Shown piece by piece: positions 56,330-64,000 of a stretch of 64,000 bases of DNA. A program made the translations under genes and the position numbers. Origin of the DNA: Byssothecium circinans. Lineage: Eukaryota; Ascomycota; Dothideomycetes; Pleosporales; Massarinaceae. Each line of letters opens with the position of its first letter. Positions within the stretch are counted from its first letter, which is position 1. The notes under the pieces were generated by a model that searched no databases, was not told where the DNA came from, and saw only the letters and a list, made by a program, of their open reading frames with translations. Location: contig ML977004.1 of NCBI GenBank assembly GCA_010015675.1, positions 84,655-148,654 of the forward strand, given 5' to 3'.

Positions 56330-56724
56330 CTAAGCTACTACACTATATCTGTATCCATCATCTTGCCCTATTCCCATAGCAGAGCTCACCTCGAACGTAG
56401 TATGGACACGAATAGTGTTCCACGCCGTCGCTGGTTTGATGCCTTGCGATTCACCTGAGCGTAGCTCGGAAAGGGCTACACCTTCTTGTTCAAGCCCATC
56501 ATCTACAATATGCGATGACGAGTCCGTCTCCTTTATGTTCCCAATTTTGTGCCATGATTTATCGAGCCTTCGAGCTGGAGCCCCGGTTGAGGGTATTTCT
56601 GAAGTGATTCTGGGACGTTTGAGAGAATCCACCAGATTCGAATGTCAAAGCAGCGCCCCTCAATCTTCTTGTTCCATGTATACTCCAGTGGAATGCATTC
56701 CACGTTTGCAGTGATGATGAACAC
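56330..56724 (-). pseudogene. Remnant resembling a fungal rhodopsin-like integral membrane protein
   Basis: The minus strand first reads LVFIITANVECIPLEYTWNK and then KIEGRCFDI, resembling the Cys-Ile-Pro ... Trp ... Gly-x-Cys loop between helices in fungal rhodopsin-like membrane proteins. It then shifts frame near 56634 into a 100-codon polar stretch (VDSLKRPRITSEIPSTG, SELRSGESQGIKPATAW, IRVHTTFEV) that looks like the cytosolic tail of the same family. The roughly 120 residues with the intervening helices are missing, and the 5' part ends at the MITE-like element. I read it as an internally deleted, truncated relic. The family assignment is by eye and moderate. Confidence 0.4.
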
Positions 56725-57180
56725 TAAGACTACTGCAGGCTAAGGTGGCACCCTAGTTTTCATCTAGCTGTATGGGGAATTCGCGCACGGGTGGTGTATT
56801 GCCAGTATGTAAGAGTAATCCTATGCCAGTGATCAGTCCTCTGATTGGTGGTTCATAAGGCCTTTAGTGGTGAGGCTTGGTATTATGACGCGTGGTGGTG
56901 AATTTCACTACCACTTGATAGAGCTCCGAGCCCTTCAGGGCCACTCACCTCTGAATTACGGCGGTGAATAATTGCTTAACCACGTGATGACGACCAAGTA
57001 ATTAGAAACTAACAAAACCAGAAAACTATCGTGAGAACGCGTTTTGGTAGGCCCGAGTAGCCTCACTCTCAGAGCCGAGCTATATACTACTCAACCTCCA
57101 ACATGTTATACCAGCAATACGTCCGTACGCCAATTCTCCATACAGCTAGATGAAACCAGTGTGCCACCTTAGCCTGCGGT
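56724..57180. mobile_element. MITE-like element with long terminal inverted repeats
   Basis: 56735-56790 and the reverse complement of 57123-57177 align at about 50 of 56 positions (GCAGGCTAAGGTGGCAC ... CATCTAGCTGTATGG). Weaker similarity extends outward to about 56724 and inward to about 56808/57105. The total is about 450 bp with no coding capacity, fitting a non-autonomous DNA transposon. Most differences between the arms are transitions. I could not fix the exact ends or a target-site duplication. It sits next to the rhodopsin-like remnant and about 300 nt upstream of the MFS gene. Confidence 0.7.
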
Positions 57181-57480
57181 CGTCTCACCACGGGCCACTG
57201 CAGTGGTGCTCCCCATTGCTTAATGTAGCCAACAGTTGCGCGTCCCACTGGTGTTGCGGTCCGCGCCGTAGTATTGCATACTACGGCTGAAAAGATTTGG
57301 GGGTTGCACAGCGCCCCGCGGAGTAGCAACGTTTGCTTGAAGATCGTTTGCAGGCCCGAGCCACCTTTTCTTGGCTCTTCAATTCCGTGGAGTCGTACTG
57401 TTTACTTTGAGCATCTTCTTCTTAGCCCAAGCATCATTCCTGTCGTTCCTATTGCACACCTCCACCCTCGTATCAGCAAA

Positions 57481-58910
57481 ATGGCTTCCGACGAAAAGAC
57501 AGCAAGAGATCCATTAGCGCTAGAGACGAATGCTGCTTCATCTGAAAAGGCTCAAAGTTCACCACCTCCTCCGCCGCCTGACGGAGGCTTTTGGGCATGG
57601 ATGCAAGTGGCTTCCGGCTTCTGCATCTTCTTTAATACCTGGGGGCTTTTGAATTCCTTTGGTAAGAGACCTTGGGAGCTTCCTCGATTAAGCTAATATG
57701 TCAAGGTGTTTTCCAAGCATACTATGAACAAGACCTTTTTTCGACTTCGACGCCCAGCCAGATCTCATGGATTGGAACCTTGCAGTCTTCCTTCATCATG
57801 CTCGGCTCAGTATATGCAGGGCCATTATATGATTGGGGTTATCTCAAGCCACTAGTGTTGGCGGGAAGCTTCATGGTTGTCTTCGGCATGTTCATGACAA
57901 GCTTGTGTGAGAAGTACTGGCAGGCTATACTTGCGCAAGGTCTTCTCATGGGATTTGGTACTGGCTGCTTATTCACTCCAGCAACTGGCCTGGTTGCATC
58001 GTATTTCCTTAAACGACGTGGACTTGCGATGGGAATTGTGTCGACAGGTAGCACTATAGGTAAGAGACACTCATTTTGCTCATGAGATGCTAACTCACAA
58101 GGGTGAAGGTGGCATCGTGTATCCTATCATGCTCCATAGATTAGTACGCACAGTTGGATTTGGTTGGGCGACCCGCGCCATCGCATTCGTTATGCTCGGG
58201 CTTTCCATCCCGCCTGTTCTGGGTACAAAGATGCGTCTGAAGCCCCCAGCCATCCGACGAATATTCGATGCAACTGCGTGGAAAGAGCCACATTATACAC
58301 TGTACGCTCTTGCCCTTTTTGTGGGATATATAGGGATGTACGTACCATTTTTTTATATTCAGCTCTACTGTTCGGAAACATCAATCATCACAGGAGAGCT
58401 TAACCTCTATCTCCTGCCGATAATCAACACTGCAGGATTCTTCGGTCGACTAGTAAGTGTCATACGCCCTTCCACAAGTTTCTGAGCTCACCGTTGCTCC
58501 AGGCCCTCGGACATCTCGCGGACCGCATTGGTCCGCTTAACGCCTTCATCATTTCAAGCGGCGCTAGCGGCGCCATTGTGTTTGGCTGGATCGGGATGGA
58601 AAGCAAAGCCAGCATTCTGGTGTTTTGTATACTCTACGGTTTCTTTAGTTCTGGCTTGATCACTTTGCCCGCAACAGTTGTGGCTGTCGTCCTGTGTCCA
58701 GACATACGACAATATGGTGTCCGGCTGACGATGCAGCTCGTGCCCTCAGCAATCGGTCTTCTCATTGGTAACCCGATAGCTGGTGCGCTGCTAAAAGGTA
58801 GCTGGCTGGGGCTCCAAGTTTTTTCGGCGTCTACAATCATCAGTTGCACTCTGCTTAGCATTGCGGCAAGAGTGGGAAAGGTGGGCTGGGGCGCGACGTC
58901 TCGTTGCTAG
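57481..58910 (+). CDS. MFS transporter, monocarboxylate (MCT) type
   Basis: Exons 57481-57661, 57706-58059, 58109-58452 and 58503-58910 give 428 residues, normal for fungal MCT-like permeases. After a polar start with a Pro8 run, PDGGFWAWMQVASGF is the family's hallmark [D/E]G[G/S][W/F][G/A]W motif. GVFQAYYEQDL, SWIGTLQSS, GLASYFLKRRGLA-like LVASYFLKRRGLAMGIVSTGSTIGG and PATVVAVVLCPD follow; about twelve membrane helices are visible. It should move a monocarboxylate or similar small acid. No frameshift or stop was found, so it appears functional although it sits between two relics. In secondary-metabolite clusters this family often exports the product. Confidence 0.87.
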
Positions 58911-59292
58911 GCGATATTTTAGCATTTTGGCTGATAGCTACGTCAACCTTGTTAGCAGACTTGACAGAGGTATTTGCATGTTACGGTGTGGACATTTCTT
59001 TCAGGATTAAGATTCCAGATTTGGCGGGGGGGATTAGCTTACGCTCGTCTACTTAGTTTGCGGAGGCGCTCTCATGTGACGCTCTAACGTCATGAGTAAA
59101 ATCAATATATTAGCTGATCTTACCCTCTCCTAGAAGTCTCCCGGCAAGCTGAGAGAAGATATTAGTCTCGTCCAATTGCAGGACTAGGTAAAATGCCGGT
59201 CAGTGTTCTCAAGGGGCACAGACTGGTCTTGCTTTTCAACTGAAGGCATATAAAGGGCGATACGCGCTCACTTTCCCGCAGTGAGGAGCAAC
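58911..59292. other. Spacer with the upstream region of the PAL remnant
   Basis: A near-palindrome CTCATGTGACG ... CGTCATGAG at 59071-59095 contains two inverted TGACG half-sites as bound by CREB/ATF-type bZIP factors. No gene. Confidence 0.5.
59249..59255 (+). promoter_or_regulatory. TATA box of the PAL remnant
   Basis: TATAAAG 44 nt before the ATG at 59293, in a CT-containing short leader. It shows that the relic keeps its own promoter. Confidence 0.5.
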
Positions 59293-59851
59293 ATGTCATT
59301 CACCATGGACACCACAAACTCTCATTCGAATATCCTCTTTCAACATTTCATACGCTTGAAAAACCGTTCAACGCCGAGCAAGACGCCAATATCCTCGGAC
59401 CGGAACAGCCTAAGTCTTTCGGAAATAGTAGCTGTGGCGAGGTTTTTCCGCCCCTAGGATTGTCCAAATAAGACGCGGAGCTGACTTGAAGGGTCCCTGG
59501 TATGGTGCCACTAGCACCGTTGAAGAAGGTGTCTTTCAACGGCTACGCCAGAGCCTTGACGCGCTAAGCAGAGGCCTCAGTGCTGGGGTTATCATCTATG
59601 GTGTGTTGTATAGAGTCATGTTCACCTGGCCATGAGGTACTAAACTCCTGCAGGGGTTAATACGGGATTTGGAGGTTCGGCCGACGTCCGTAACGCGAAC
59701 GCACAAGACTTGCAGCGCGTTCTTATCCGAGAGCTTCACTACGGGATAGTTGCAGTGTCGCGTGTTAGTCTAGTGCTGCGTTCTAGTTATAATTCGGAAA
59801 GTAGACCCAGAAGCCAAATCTATATTATGCGGAACCGAAGATAATATTATA
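59293..59851 (+). pseudogene. Truncated, frameshifted phenylalanine ammonia-lyase (PAL) gene remnant
   Basis: From ATG 59293 the frame encodes MSFTMDTTNSHSN... and the PAL-like SLSLSEIVAVARF, then hits a stop at 59455. The frame continues one base out of phase (SAPRIVQIRRGADLK, VFQRLRQSLDALSRGLSAG) and reaches VIIY. There a 53 nt intron (59601-59653, GTGTGT...CTGCAG) joins to GVNTGFGGSADVRNANAQDL, the YGVNTGFGGSAD signature of the PAL/HAL family. The break fits one extra T in the T5 run at 59443-59447. Similarity ends near 59750 (LIRELHYGI); the MIO active-site region and the remaining 500 or so residues are absent. PAL deaminates phenylalanine to cinnamate. Sequence after 59760 is unrelated and AT-rich. 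Confidence 0.75.
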
Positions 59852-60241
59852 CAGTGACTAGGACTCAAATTGCTTTTCATCTATAGGGTATTACAGTCAG
59901 TCATGTTTCGAAAGCGTTACGACGCTCCCTACTATTTACTCTAGGTACAGGTAATTGAAAACAACAAAACATCGGAAAGATCTACAAGACACCAGTAGTC
60001 CAAATACACAATATTGTAAATTCCTGCAGGATCCCAAATAATAACATCTATTCGTATGCTCATAACAAAAGAATTTCCCCTGTATGCAAAACTCGGCAGC
60101 CCCGAAAGGAAATTCCACGCAAGCGCTACACGAAACAATAGCCGTATTTGCCATGAGTATCATCCCCGTTCCCAATGAAGTACCCCATACGCCTCTAGAC
60201 TCTACACTGAGAAACGTACCTCCACCTCGATGTCTGCGATG
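59852..60241. other. AT-rich spacer
   Basis: Between the PAL remnant and the histidine kinase stop. No gene seen. Confidence 0.5.
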
Positions 60242-63200
60242 TTACTCCCCGTCCTCCCCTTCAAGCCTTTTCAAGACCATCTTAATCTTAGCCAACAACT
60301 CCGAAACCCGAAACGGCTTGCTAACAACATCATCCATGCCTTTTTCAATTGCAGTCTTTCTCTGCTCGTCCCTAACATTTGCCGTCACAGCAACAACAGG
60401 CACATGACCTTTTATCGTTCCATATTTTTCCATGTCACGAATTCTTGCAACGCAAGTCAGACCGTCCATCTCCGGCATCTCTAAATCCATGAGGATAACC
60501 GAAAGGGGCGTGCCGCTCAGTCGTTGGAATGCAGTTGTAGTGAGGTGGTGGAGAGCATGGATTCCATTGTCAGCTGTGTAGACTATACAACCTGCTTTCT
60601 GGAGCTGCTTGGATAGGACGCGTTGATTGACTATGTTATCTTCGACGACAAGTATGTGTAGTGTGTCTTTGGTGGCCTGGGCAATGTCTTCTCTGGTGCT
60701 CGGTCTCAGGGAGAGAGCAGCAGGACCGGAGGTCATAGTAATGAGTGCGGGTGGCGTAGGTTGACCGAGGAGTCGTCCGCTGTGAACATTCGTCTGTGAG
60801 GTCACTGGGTTCAGGATAGCTGGCCCTGTGTGTTCCTCTACAGGCGTCCGCCTTGCTTGGATAAAGAAGCCAAAGGTGCTTCCAACACCGTGCTCGGATG
60901 AGACACCAATCCGGCCACCGTGGAGTTCAGCCAGCTGCCTCGAAATGAAAAGACCAAGACCGCTGCCGCCGTAGTGAGCATGAGTTCGTGGTGAAGCTTG
61001 AGAAAAACGCCCAAAAAGGACACGCTTCTCTTCGTTGGTAAGGCCGCAGCCTGTATCTTCTACTTCAACCCGGATGTAGAGGAGCTCGCCCTTGCCCCAG
61101 CCCTCGTTAGATGTGATATTAATGAGTTCAGTGCGCGTAGGTACGTATTCAAACGGCTTGTTCTGGAGTTCCGGTTGCTCGACAGAAGCGCCCAAGCGCA
61201 CAGAAATGGCTCGTTTTGGCGATGCTTGTGTAAACTTGATAGCGTTGGTGATTAGATTAACCGTAATTTGGAGAAGTCGACTGGGGTCGAGATTCACCCA
61301 ATCAACATCAAGCTTCTGTAACGACGGATCTGGGCAGTAGTGGAAGTCGATATCTTTGGCCTGTACTTCAGGCTTGAACATGTTGATGGCTCTTTGCACG
61401 ACAGCGACAGGCTGGACTGGTACCGGTGTTATGCATAGCAAGTTCGAATCTAGCTTCGAGACCGTAAGGATATCGTCGACGATGGACTTTTGGTGGTTGA
61501 CGCATAGTGCGATATTGTTGGCGGCCTCAATACACTCCTGAGCTATGCTTGCGTCTGCACCTTCGAATGGATGTTGAGACAGGGTGTCCCGGATGTCGTC
61601 GGCGCATATGAGGATTGCTGAGAGAGGATTGCGCATCTCATGCCCAATCATATCGATGAATTCATTCTGCTGCCTTTTGGTTTCCTCGGCGTCTCGAAGA
61701 CGACGCTCCTGGAGGCCTTGTGCCCATTTCAACTGAGATATATCTGCAATCGAACCCATTATAGACCTCACAGTACCATCTTGATCTATTTCCGGTTGAG
61801 ATGAAGCCAAAATCCAGTACTCAATCGGCTCTCCGGTCAAATCGCGGGGCACATATTCCGGATTGATGATCTTCACCTCTTCTTGCTGGGGACCGGTGTC
61901 CGTTTTCATCCTGTCCCACATCGCTTGAACCCTCACCCGGTGCTCAGCATCGGCCATGTAATTTAGGAAGCTAAATGGTCTATCGTCGTCCCGTGAATGG
62001 CCCGTCATTTCGTAGAAGCGCTCGTTGGCTTCCAAAAGGCACCCGTCAGGATCAAACAGGTACATGCCAAGGGGCGAAAGTTCCGTCATTCTTCGCATAC
62101 GACTAGCCTGGAGCTCTAATTGCTTGCTGAGCGCCTCACGTTGCAGCTCAGCAGCTTCTGCTGCATTCTTATTGCGGCGAACTTCTTCTTCAAAAAGAAG
62201 AAACGAAGCTAGTGAAGTGGCTAATTGGCGATTCAGCATGTGCGCGAATTGCCTATAATCATCGTCATAGGCTCTACGAGGGTTTATTCCTATCAGCAGG
62301 AAAGCGAAGATATTATCTCCATTTGTAGGCCTGACTGGGATAATTAATGCCTCTTTGCATGGGTCACCATGACCACGCCAACGTATGCCCTCAATCAGAC
62401 CTTCAGGGAGAGTCCCATTTCGTGTGTGGAGTATTGTAGGCTCTCTCGTTCGCATAGCTTCTCGAAAAGCGGGTATGAAACCGTCAACACTTCGTTTCAA
62501 ATCGAGCCTGGGCGGTTGCGCTGGGTGACCATCCGGTATACCGATGGATCCCACAAGAAGACAACTTTTTCGCGATATGGTACTGTCAGATCCATGAGAA
62601 GCCGTATCAGCATCATCCGAGTCTACCAAGGAGTACAACAGCGCAAATGGGATATCGTAATGATTGTCGCGGATGCCGTCAAGGACGCACGCCCAGAAGT
62701 GCTTAATGGACCTAGCTTCAGACAGCTTTTCGCCGAGTTGTCGCAGCGTCAAAAGCCTTCGACTGCTGATGGTCGAATACGTGGTCTCAAATGGAGCATT
62801 GTAGAAGCCTAGAATGCTATTTGTGCCACCATACACAGGCACAAACGACCAGGAGAAGAATGTCTCTTCCAGATACCCATATCTATCGATCGGTAGTCTG
62901 TCATTCTCCATCCTAACGCTCTGGCCTGTCCTTGCACATTCCCTGAATATCGGTGCCACGGAATCCCAAAGCTCGCGAAAAGGACCTGAGAATCCAGTAC
63001 CCATAAGATCTGGGTGCTTGCTTCCGGCGACTTCGTTTTTGTAAGCCTCGTTATACAGCATAGTTAACTCTTCACCCCAGAACAGCGACACTGGATGCGG
63101 ATTCCTCATCACTAGGTTGGCAATCTCGCGAAACTGCACCGACCAACTAGACATTGGCCCTAGAGGTGTAGCAGCCCAATCTATGCCCCGGGCGAAAATG

Positions 63201-64000
63201 AGATGTTCAGAGAGTTGGCCTTTTGGATTTTCGACGGTCCAGTCAGGACAACCCGCCTCGGGCGAAGATAAAGTGATGGACGCGCCGCTGGCTATCGTAC
63301 CGCTCGAAGTATCGCCCGAAGTCTTGTCGGACCGTTCCTTGGGCAGTGGAGGAACCGTGGAGGAAACCAAAGTACTACTTTGGACCGTAGGGGTGACTTC
63401 GAGCGTCGAGATGCTTGGCTGTGGCGTGGATGTTAACAAAGGTTGGGCACTCTTGAGCGGAGAGCGTCGTGGTTGGCTTGAGGCAGCATTCGGCCTTGTG
63501 GGTGACCCTTCCTTGAGAGCACCTCTGGGTAGCTGCGAGACGTTGTAGCACTGATTTCCACTAATAACGCGCCATCGTCGTCGAATCGTGGATCCCGTCC
63601 ACAACATGTCTTTGTAAATGAGGGTGAGCGGGAAGACATCTCTCGAGTCATCAAATTTAGTCACACTCGTAGCCCAGACTTTGAACGTCTGATGCGTCGT
63701 CTCATTTTCCGCATCGTCGGCGACCTCCACGTGAGGAGCTGTGATACTGTCGAACAAACGGACGTGTTGTCGTAGTGCGATATTGCAGAAAACGGGCCGA
63801 ATGTCATCTCTCATGCCTTCCTCATAGTCGAGATAGTCAGAGTCCAAGTCTAGCACGAACGTTGGCCGTGAATCCTGGTCGAGAATTTCCCGCAGGCTAA
63901 CGCTGTCGAGCTCATCGAGAGTCTCCTGTTCCAGCTCATCCTTTGGACGTTGAGAGGTCGACCCTGGGGGTGTAGAGAGCTGCGAAGAGCTTCCGGACAT
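60242..64000 (-). CDS. Hybrid histidine kinase (PAS, HisKA, HATPase, receiver)
   Basis: One open frame of 1252 codons begins with an ATG at the last base of the window, so the start could be true or internal. The N-terminal 150 residues hold a PAS-like segment (PTFVLDLDSDYLDY, WATSVTKFDDSRDVFPL), followed by a Ser/Thr-rich linker. A sensor region of PAS/GAF character spans about 250-600, and a second PAS lies at about 637-720 (LSPLGMYLFDPDGCLLEANERF). HisKA has NEFIDMIGHEMRNPLSAIL (His787). HATPase has GSGLGLFISRQLAELHGG (about 1004-1020). The receiver has LVVEDNIVNQRVL, phospho-acceptor Asp1172 (MDLEMPEMDG) and Lys1228 (SKPF). All catalytic residues are present. It should feed an Ypd1-type phosphorelay to Ssk1/Skn7. 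The stimulus is unknown. No intron was evident. Confidence 0.9.
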   Translation of the reverse strand: MSGSSSQLSTPPGSTSQRPKDELEQETLDELDSVSLREILDQDSRPTFVLDLDSDYLDYEEGMRDDIRPVFCNIALRQHVRLFDSITAPHVEVADDAENETTHQTFKVWATSVTKFDDSRDVFPLTLIYKDMLWTGSTIRRRWRVISGNQCYNVSQLPRGALKEGSPTRPNAASSQPRRSPLKSAQPLLTSTPQPSISTLEVTPTVQSSTLVSSTVPPLPKERSDKTSGDTSSGTIASGASITLSSPEAGCPDWTVENPKGQLSEHLIFARGIDWAATPLGPMSSWSVQFREIANLVMRNPHPVSLFWGEELTMLYNEAYKNEVAGSKHPDLMGTGFSGPFRELWDSVAPIFRECARTGQSVRMENDRLPIDRYGYLEETFFSWSFVPVYGGTNSILGFYNAPFETTYSTISSRRLLTLRQLGEKLSEARSIKHFWACVLDGIRDNHYDIPFALLYSLVDSDDADTASHGSDSTISRKSCLLVGSIGIPDGHPAQPPRLDLKRSVDGFIPAFREAMRTREPTILHTRNGTLPEGLIEGIRWRGHGDPCKEALIIPVRPTNGDNIFAFLLIGINPRRAYDDDYRQFAHMLNRQLATSLASFLLFEEEVRRNKNAAEAAELQREALSKQLELQASRMRRMTELSPLGMYLFDPDGCLLEANERFYEMTGHSRDDDRPFSFLNYMADAEHRVRVQAMWDRMKTDTGPQQEEVKIINPEYVPRDLTGEPIEYWILASSQPEIDQDGTVRSIMGSIADISQLKWAQGLQERRLRDAEETKRQQNEFIDMIGHEMRNPLSAILICADDIRDTLSQHPFEGADASIAQECIEAANNIALCVNHQKSIVDDILTVSKLDSNLLCITPVPVQPVAVVQRAINMFKPEVQAKDIDFHYCPDPSLQKLDVDWVNLDPSRLLQITVNLITNAIKFTQASPKRAISVRLGASVEQPELQNKPFEYVPTRTELINITSNEGWGKGELLYIRVEVEDTGCGLTNEEKRVLFGRFSQASPRTHAHYGGSGLGLFISRQLAELHGGRIGVSSEHGVGSTFGFFIQARRTPVEEHTGPAILNPVTSQTNVHSGRLLGQPTPPALITMTSGPAALSLRPSTREDIAQATKDTLHILVVEDNIVNQRVLSKQLQKAGCIVYTADNGIHALHHLTTTAFQRLSGTPLSVILMDLEMPEMDGLTCVARIRDMEKYGTIKGHVPVVAVTANVRDEQRKTAIEKGMDDVVSKPFRVSELLAKIKMVLKRLEGEDGE

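Larger units (their letters stand above)
56022..57480. other. Relic-rich upstream region of the reductase and MFS genes
   Basis: Holds the rhodopsin-like remnant and the MITE-like element. Inside the element a GTGGTGGTGAA/TTTCACTACCAC hairpin lies near 56892-56914; outside it a CCACTGCAGTGG palindrome lies at 57196-57207. Confidence 0.5.

Overview
The window is nuclear DNA of a filamentous ascomycete (Pezizomycotina, probably Dothideomycetes; I cannot name the genus). Genes are mostly split by 48-130 nt introns with GT...AG ends and CTNAC-like branch sites. They lie on both strands without operons, and the gene set is typical: HET-C, a SulP-cNMP transporter, SSN8, Psf1, a Meu6-type PH protein and a hybrid histidine kinase. 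I rebuilt exon structures by joining reading frames at splice consensus sites and checking that phases add up. No rRNA, tRNA or CRISPR was seen.

Layout. 0-6 kb: a Ser/Pro-rich protein running off the left edge, a Pet8-like mitochondrial carrier, a SLATT-type two-TM protein and a mitochondrial ATPase-inhibitor-like protein, all on the minus strand. 8-18 kb: a small conserved protein, cyclin C (SSN8) divergent from a calcium-regulated mitochondrial carrier, a Qc-SNARE and a RING/TRAF zinc-finger protein. 19-26 kb: a TilS-like tRNA-Ile lysidine synthetase divergent from mitochondrial HSP10 (with a perfect heat shock element between them), then HET-C. 26-38 kb: a large ankyrin-repeat protein, an unknown protein, a Meu6-like PH protein and a UBTD-like ubiquitin-domain protein. 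39-53 kb: a small coiled-coil protein, a SulP/STAS/cNMP transporter, GINS subunit Psf1, an HMG-box factor, a 3.9 kb gene-poor stretch and the tRNA pseudouridine synthase Pus4.

53-60 kb differs from the rest. It holds a secreted alpha/beta hydrolase, a dihydroflavonol-reductase-like enzyme and a monocarboxylate-type MFS transporter. Among them are sequences I read as decayed: a fragment resembling a fungal rhodopsin-like membrane protein, a roughly 450 bp element with long terminal inverted repeats (MITE-like), and the frameshifted, truncated 5' part of a phenylalanine ammonia-lyase gene that still has its TATA box and first intron. AT-rich spacers separate them. I infer a former small metabolic cluster in decay. 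A complete hybrid histidine kinase reading frame ends exactly at the right edge.

Mitochondrial functions recur (Pet8-like and Sal1-like carriers, ATPase inhibitor, HSP10, probable lysidine synthetase, Pus4), but nothing shows they are co-regulated except the shared TilS/HSP10 promoter region.
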